DNA of 64,000 nucleotides, taken from Polydactylus sextarius (Eukaryota > Chordata > Actinopteri > Polynemidae). The position numbers and the translations under genes were made by a program. Positions 57,201-64,000 of the stretch are shown here, piece by piece; position 1 is the stretch's first letter, and every line of letters starts with the position of its first letter. The stretch covers positions 2,416,001 to 2,480,000 of the forward strand of contig CM028927.1 of assembly GCA_016801845.1 (NCBI GenBank). Reading direction: 5' to 3'. Under the pieces are notes generated by a model. That model was not told the DNA's origin and did no database searches. It was given only the letters and a program-made list of their open reading frames with translations.

Positions 57201-59956
57201 TTAACAGTGACATAATAGTAAACTCAGTGATGTATGCTGCACCCGCAGACACCACAAAAAAAAAAAAACCATAAACAAAGATGTCCTCTTTTACGCTGCT
57301 GGTGGATGAGTACTTACATTACATTACACAAATAAAACCTGATTGATATCATTAACACATATCAACGTTATTTTAACATTTAAAAATGGACTGAAATTAA
57401 TAAGTCAAACACCTGCAAAGAGCATTTAGAACATGCTCAAGCGATATCCAATAAATAGTTGTGGCTCATTTGAAGAGTCACATTAGAAGTTCAAAAATCA
57501 AATGAGCTCTCTGCTCCTCTGCTGTGAGATAAACTCCCTGATGTGTTTAACCCAACAGTGGCATCTACATTGAAGGCTAAGATCGTTTTTGCGCCGCGCT
57601 GCCGAGAACGACGCTTATTCGGGGCTGACCACTGGCACCACGCACGACCTATTACGATAAGTGTGTCACTCACTACGGTGCCAAAAATACCCAGACTGAC
57701 TGAATGAGCCGAAGCCACTTAAAGACCTGGCTTGGGTCAGTGCCCGCCTCATGGCTGGAGACACAACTCCGACACTGATGTCACATGGATGGCTCCCGCG
57801 CACGTGCGCGCACGCACACGCTCGACCATAGGTTAACGCGCTTTGTCATGACCTGTAACACAAAGTAAACACAGCAGTGAGTTTTGTGCATTGCATTGTC
57901 TGAGCGGTGGATGGAAGACAACACGTTTCCAACACGTTTCAGACCATGTGGGGGGGAAAAAAAAAAAAACAGGACAAAAACAAACAAACAAATGAGCAAG
58001 AAACTGAAGTAAGGCTGTTAAAACCGTTGAGATTGTTAATGTGCACTCGCTCACTGACAACACAGCCACTCCCACACACGGACATGCAAATGTTTAGGTC
58101 AGGACAGGAACACGCTGACAACAGTTACTGCTTTTTCTACAGACGTGCGACTATGCTCTCAATCACAACAAGAGCCCGACCTTCGCATCAGCCAGCCGCT
58201 AAATACTGTTCAAACGTGGCTTTGGTGCATAAATCATTGTCACCTGCTACACAGGCCACACACAATGATGCTAAATAGGCGTTTGGGTTGTTTTTTTTTT
58301 TGTTTTTTTTTCCTGTGTAACGTTGTCCCTGCTGACACACAAGCGCTCCTCCTCACAAGTGGCATCTAAACTTGTTGTAAACGCTGACCTATCTCTGTTC
58401 ATTCTTTTAAAATATACATTAATTATTAAAGCCAGATAAAAAAAAAAAAAATACACACTTTTTTGGACAGGAGATTTTAAAATAAAGACAAACAGAATGT
58501 GCGTCGTTACGGATTCGTGTCTTAACACACGATTCAAGATGATCACATTCAACACTACTACTCTAAAATCACTACAATCATTATTAATCACTATTTTCAT
58601 CATCACTTAATCAATTGACTTGTCATCATAATTGATTGATTTGGTGTCAATCATGATATCCCACTGTGCAGATTAACATATTGAATATTACACATTTATC
58701 TTGTGTGACAACAAAAAGAATATGAAATAGTTTGAACTGTCTGAGTCTTCAGGATATTATCCACAGTTTTTTACATCAATCAGTCTATTAACTGATACAT
58801 TTCAGACTTTCATATCTTTTCTTTTTTGCAACCAACTGTCAAAAAATATGAAGAGTATTTAGTTAATAATCTATCACTGAATAATAATACAGAAAACCGG
58901 TAAACGCTTACATTTTTGAAGGTGGAACCAAACTATTTGAAACAATTAATTGGTCAAAACAATCACCCAAGTGTTTTTATTTTGTTTTGACAATGAACTA
59001 CTGGAATAATCAATTAAGCTTCAAATATATTACATCTTATGATGAAATGTAACTGTTAAAGGAGCCAAGAAGCTGGTTGTCTATTCAATCAATCATCAAT
59101 TAACTAATTAATCAGTCTTACACTGTGCAGAACATATTCAGCAAAACAGAAAGCAAAGTGAAAACAAGGGCCAGGATCACACATAACACACATCATGGTT
59201 GAGCTCCACAGAAGTAATTTTGTAAACTATTTTTTTTCCTGCTTTCTATATAAGCAATTGGCCTTTTTCTTCATTTTTTGGTACAGAGAGCAAAGGTGAG
59301 CGTTGTATGAGTGCTGAGAGGAGGCATCATCCTCTACCGTCTAGTATCAACAACTGCACCCATTTAAAGGTTAACCACTTTATTCCATAAAGGCACACAC
59401 CATACGTCATGTAAATGAAGTCTGTAGTCCCGCACAGGCTCAGAGAAGGATATTACTATGCTAATCTGGAGCATTTTAGAAGGTAAATGTCAAAAGAAAT
59501 GAATTACCTTTACATTTCCAGCATTGCGCAACGCAAGAGTCCAGGTCTGACATTTGTCCACGGAGGAACTTGTTTTTCCCCAATGTGTTTTTTTTTAATG
59601 TGTAACTCCAGGGACATGGGATTATTCAGACTTTGTTTTCACCATCAGGAAGGAGAATGAACGTTTTCAGTCATTAAATCAAAAGAATGCAACAGCAGCT
59701 TCAAAAACTGGATAATCCACAGACCTACAAGTGACGAGTAGCTTTTCTCTGTAACAGAGTGGTTTTACAGATGATGCTGCTGAGGGGAAAAAAACAATAG
59801 CAACATATAATACAACTGTACAAACAGACGGAGGTAGAAAACACTACACTGTCTGTGGTTGTCAGAGGCTTGAAAAAGGCCAATGTTACTACAGAAAGAC
59901 GGATGACTGGTGACACGTGGAGTAAGAGCAGGTCAGAGAGACTCCTGAGGCAGTGG

Positions 59957-59957
59957 C

Positions 59958-59982
<25 letters not shown>
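59957..59982. repeat. CA dinucleotide repeat
   Basis: 13 CA units in arid1a intron 1; a second CA/CG run is at 60139-60172 and a third at 61028-61049. Confidence 0.95.
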
Positions 59983-59995
<13 letters not shown>

Positions 59996-62900
59996 CGACC
60001 ACCAAGTAACTGCCGCCCTTTTATACACAAATACACACAGCTGTCAGGGGCAGACGAAGATCATTCACAAAACACCCAACCCCCTCCCCTGGGTATCACT
60101 GACACAGTTTCTCCCTCATAGGCACACACCATGCCGTCTCACACACACACACGCGCGCGCACACACACACACATGCACGCACACACTTTGCCGGGAGGCA
60201 GCATGCTGTCCATGTGGCCTGTGGAGAATCATTACTCAGCAGTGCAGACTAAAGAGCCGAGAATGAACTTCCTTTTTGAATGCTCGGTCTTCCTCTTCTG
60301 CGCGGCGCCGACCCCCACCGAACCCGAGTGTGAACAGTAGCTGGAAGTCGCTCTGTGAGCGTTCCTGAAAATGTGTGCGTTGTGTTTACTGAAGAGAAAC
60401 AATTCAGGGGCAGGGCCGGCCGTCAAAGAACAGTTTATCACTGTCTAGTGATTGTGCACAGGTTCCTACTTAAGTGTCGAGTGTCACGGCCCCGGTCCGC
60501 CGACGACTCGAAGCTTGAAACAAGAACTGGGAGTATCATTTTAAACATGGACGCTGTGAGTTTAGACTCTTAGTCCATTCACTCTACAGTCTGGTTAGAA
60601 CAGCGAGGAAAATATTAGTCAGTAATAGTTGTACCTGAGAGATGATCAGGACAGGGACAATCAAATGATGGCTTCACTTCTTTCAACTTTCTTCAACTAC
60701 AAGTCAAAGTTTCAGACGTCATTACTTCTGCACAGACAATGATCTCATAATTATGCTTTAAGAATACGTTCATTATTGATTAACCTGACGTTGTTTGTCC
60801 TTATTAATCACCTGATCAATTAATCAGCCAACGTCAGACGTTCAATATATAATGGTTATGACTGTTGTGCTCAGTTGGTCATTTCATTTTTTATTTATAC
60901 TTATGCTATGATTACTTTTATAATAATCAAAATAATAATTTACTGCAGAGTTGAGCTCGTGTCATTTTGGACAATAAACACGATTCATTGTTAAACAGTC
61001 AAATGTTCTACTACCATATTTGAGTGTGACACACACACACACACACACATGTGTGTTACATAAAAATTTGCTGAGAAATTTTACTCTCTGATATCCATTT
61101 CAGCATCCAACAGACAAAAACAACAACATCTAATTCAGGACCTAGTCAGAAAAACTAAAAACATCTCAGTCCCGGACTCAATGACAACATCTTAAAAATG
61201 TCCAAAATCAAGATGTGATCACTTTATTATGGTAGAAAAAGTAAAAACCTTTGTCTTTATAGTTAGAGGATATTTTTGTTTCATTTCATTATAATTGTAA
61301 ACTTGAATATCTTGGATCTAGCACTGTTTGTCGGACAAAATTAGACATTTGAAGATTTTAGCCAGTTGTCTGATAACTTATAATTGGGCTTGTTTTGCTA
61401 TTTTCTGACAATTTTTATATTAATTTGGATTTTAGTTGTAGATGCTGCAGATTTATCACTGATGAAAACCACTGCTAATTGCAGCCCAGGGGGAAAATAT
61501 TTTTCTGACAATTTTTTTTTGTGATCATTTGAAAACTTTAGGCAGAAAACAAAGGTAATGACTTTGTTGACATGCTTACTGTAGCTCTACTGGGCTAAAC
61601 AAGTGCATAATAGTCTGTTCAGTGCCTCAAATAGTTTCACTGTTAAAAGACAATGCAAAGCCCAGTAAGGCATTCACTCTGTTACATATTAAATAATATT
61701 CCATCTTCATTTCTTATGAGAGTGTTTGACACAGTAAATCTGTCCTGAAACTGTTTATTTGTAAGCTATTTCCCAATTTGCAGTGGGGCTCCCCTTGTAC
61801 ATCAGCACCTGAGCTGCCTATGTGTCTATTAGCAGCAGTCAATTTAACGCCTTTACTTTGGTGTTTTTCATTATGTTTCCAGCTGTGGGATTTTCTCAAA
61901 GAAACACTTACAATGTGTCTTTGATTATGATTTAATTCAAACTCAATTTAAGAAGTCGGCCTTGCAGAGCTGAGGGGGCATCCCTGATGACTCGCTCCCA
62001 TGTGTTCAGTGGGAGGGAAACACCTGGCGTTACACCATCCAAAAACAAGCCGGCTACAATCCACTCCGCAATATTTGTTTGTGTGAAGCGTGATGAAAAA
62101 CCTGTAATATTAGCCCTCACCCACCACTCAATTAACACGTTAATTCATCTTCAGCAGGTGGCCCAAGGCAGGTGAATGGCTCCATAAAACTCATCCACTG
62201 AGTCATTACTGGAGATATAGCCGCCCATTAAAAGGCCAGTCATGCTGCTGTTAATGAACGGAGAGTTGAAGCATTTAATAAACTCCGCTAATGCTTGTCC
62301 CTGCGCTCTAAGAGAACTGTGCAGGTTCTGGGTCTGATGGGTCCGTGGCTGTTCCACAAGAAACGGTGATGGAATACCGAGCAGAAACACGCAGCAGCCA
62401 ATGAGAGGGAAGCATCAGCAGCCAGATCCAACCCCTGGCTCCTCTAGTAGGTGAGACACTAACTCCCGAATCAGTGTGAGTTTTACTTTGGGTAACACCA
62501 TCTGCCAAATAACTGAATGTTAATGTAATCTCATGTGCACTGAGCTTGACATACAGCCAACAAACCTCTTCTTGTGGACCGCTCCTCTGCAGGGGGTTTC
62601 CTGTGAAACAACTCTCCACCTGATTTTTGGTCCGCTAGCCGCCACCTCTGCAGTCAAACATCAAACACAACTTTCTCTGACTGAACATTTACATGCACAC
62701 GGTAGTGGCCTGAAGTGACACCTCCATGCAACAGTTTATGCTCCAAAAATCAGACACTATTCACGTCACGTTACCTTCTATTTGCAGTGAGCGAGCGGTC
62801 CGGTCCTCCAGACACCTTATCTGGATTATATGCGTTACGTTAATGTGTTCTCTGCACCTGCACCACTGACACTGACACAAACTCCTGTTAGAGCTCCAGT

Positions 62901-64000
62901 TTGAAGTGATTCTGATTCCTCCCAATTCAGTGACACTAATGAGCTTTTCAAACAGCACTTTTGCCTTCTGCAAGGAAAATACAGTCTCTGCCACCTCTAA
63001 GTATGCTTAACAACCAAAATGTTCAATTACTTTCCGAGGCACTCTCCTTCCACTCGTACAATGTGCCTCGGTGGCTTCTTTAGCGAGGAACTGCTCTGAA
63101 AGCACATTAGCTCATATGAAAAAAGCGGCACGGAGGGCTGGCAGAGACGTCAGTCTTTGTGCTTAAGAAATTGAGTGGACATGATTTCACAGGTGAAAAC
63201 AAACAAAGCTCCGTACAAACGACTCTAAACCACATCACCATCCTCACCTTAACGTCTGCACGGGCGACACAGCACCACCAACATAATCTGTCACCTACAG
63301 TAATAATTACACCTGTAAATTAAAAAAAAAAAATGACAGGCCATTTCTTTGCGCGATGATCTCTGAGTCATTTAGATGTTGTTAAAGCAGATATGAGCCA
63401 CTTATTCTGAGTTCATAACTCTGACTTGACACCTGGATTACAAACTGTAGTCTCTGTCTTTGTTTTGACTGCAACACGGCCAGAAACTCACTTAAAGATT
63501 AAAACTAGGCAGAGCTCACGATGACAGAGCTGATTCAACGGGATGAGTGTTGTTGAGATTGGTCCACGTCCAGAAGATGTAACAGTTAAGAAAATAAAGA
63601 ACTGTGTGTGTAATCAGGATACACTGGAGCTTAGCAGCAAAATCCCTAAGCTTTTCTATACTAAATGTTATGGAGAGTAAGCAGCGACTAAAAAGAATTA
63701 GGAAATAAAAAGTAAAAATCATCATTATCTATTAACTGCCTGTGTTGTATGTGCGAGTGCTTCACAGCATCAAAAGCTCAACTTCAGGATGTACTGCAAA
63801 TGTGAAAAATTTGCCCTAATGGCCAAAATGCAGAGGTTCAACTAAGAAAAGCACCCCGTCCACACTAACCGAGATTCTGTCAATTCACCCTGTTAGCCCA
63901 AATTTAAAGCTGGCCTCAGGGATGGACACTTCTCTGCACAGGGGACGTGACGAAAAAAGGCTAAAAAGGGAAATCCAAGCTTTCCCCAGAACAGCAGCAA

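Larger units (their letters stand above)
48387..64000 (-). other. arid1a intron 1 (partial, at least 15.6 kb)
   Basis: No exon with ARID1A N-terminal features (Ala/Gly/Pro-rich, very GC-rich) is found, so exon 1 lies past the window edge. No nested gene is supported. Content: GT/G-rich blocks (49914-50040, 54154-54220), GGGA repeat (50908-50931), long A/T runs (51459-51485), AT repeats (51554-51583, 53167-53204), CA repeats (59957-59982, 60139-60172, 61028-61049). A stretch near 62160-62330 has balanced composition that might be conserved non-coding sequence. Confidence 0.7.

Overview
The window is vertebrate nuclear DNA and looks like a teleost fish, probably a percomorph. The reasons are small GT-AG introns (many of 66-200 bp), many CA/GA/AT microsatellites and long poly(A) runs, a decayed Tc1/mariner transposon, LINE fragments, a tRNA-derived SINE of a type common in fish, and a protein that aligns exon by exon with vertebrate ARID1A. 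There are no operons, CRISPR arrays or bacterial features.

Layout. 1-6,765 is gene-poor and holds one intact SINE insertion with a perfect 16-bp target-site duplication. 6,766-8,665 holds a complete, compact four-exon gene on the + strand for a 476-residue secreted Ser/Gln-rich protein that I do not recognise. A 13-bp-arm perfect hairpin sits at its likely transcription start. 9,041-10,089 (minus strand) contains one convincing and two weaker candidate exons of an unidentified single-pass membrane protein. 10,436-18,590 is intergenic and rich in repeats: a LINE remnant, a degenerate Tc1 copy and a dispersed teleost repeat.

18,600-64,000 is one gene on the minus strand, arid1a. It encodes BAF250a, the ARID subunit of canonical SWI/SNF (BAF) chromatin remodelling complexes. 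I resolved exons 2 to 20 (human numbering) with intact splice sites and consistent phases: 6,102 coding nt, 2,033 residues plus stop. Exon 1 (start codon, N-terminus, promoter) lies beyond 64,000, so at least 15.6 kb of intron 1 fills the right end. The 3' UTR is about 1.5 kb and carries a strong G-quadruplex candidate and long U-rich tracts.

Sequence points worth attention in arid1a: uninterrupted glutamine runs of 33 and 19 in exon 3; tandem 5' splice sites 6 nt apart at exon 10, just before the ARID domain; and a 114-nt last intron that is a multiple of three and free of stops, so its retention would add 38 residues in frame. The novelty candidates are the secreted-protein gene with its hairpin and the orphan membrane-protein exons. 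Comparisons with human ARID1A are from memory, not from a search.
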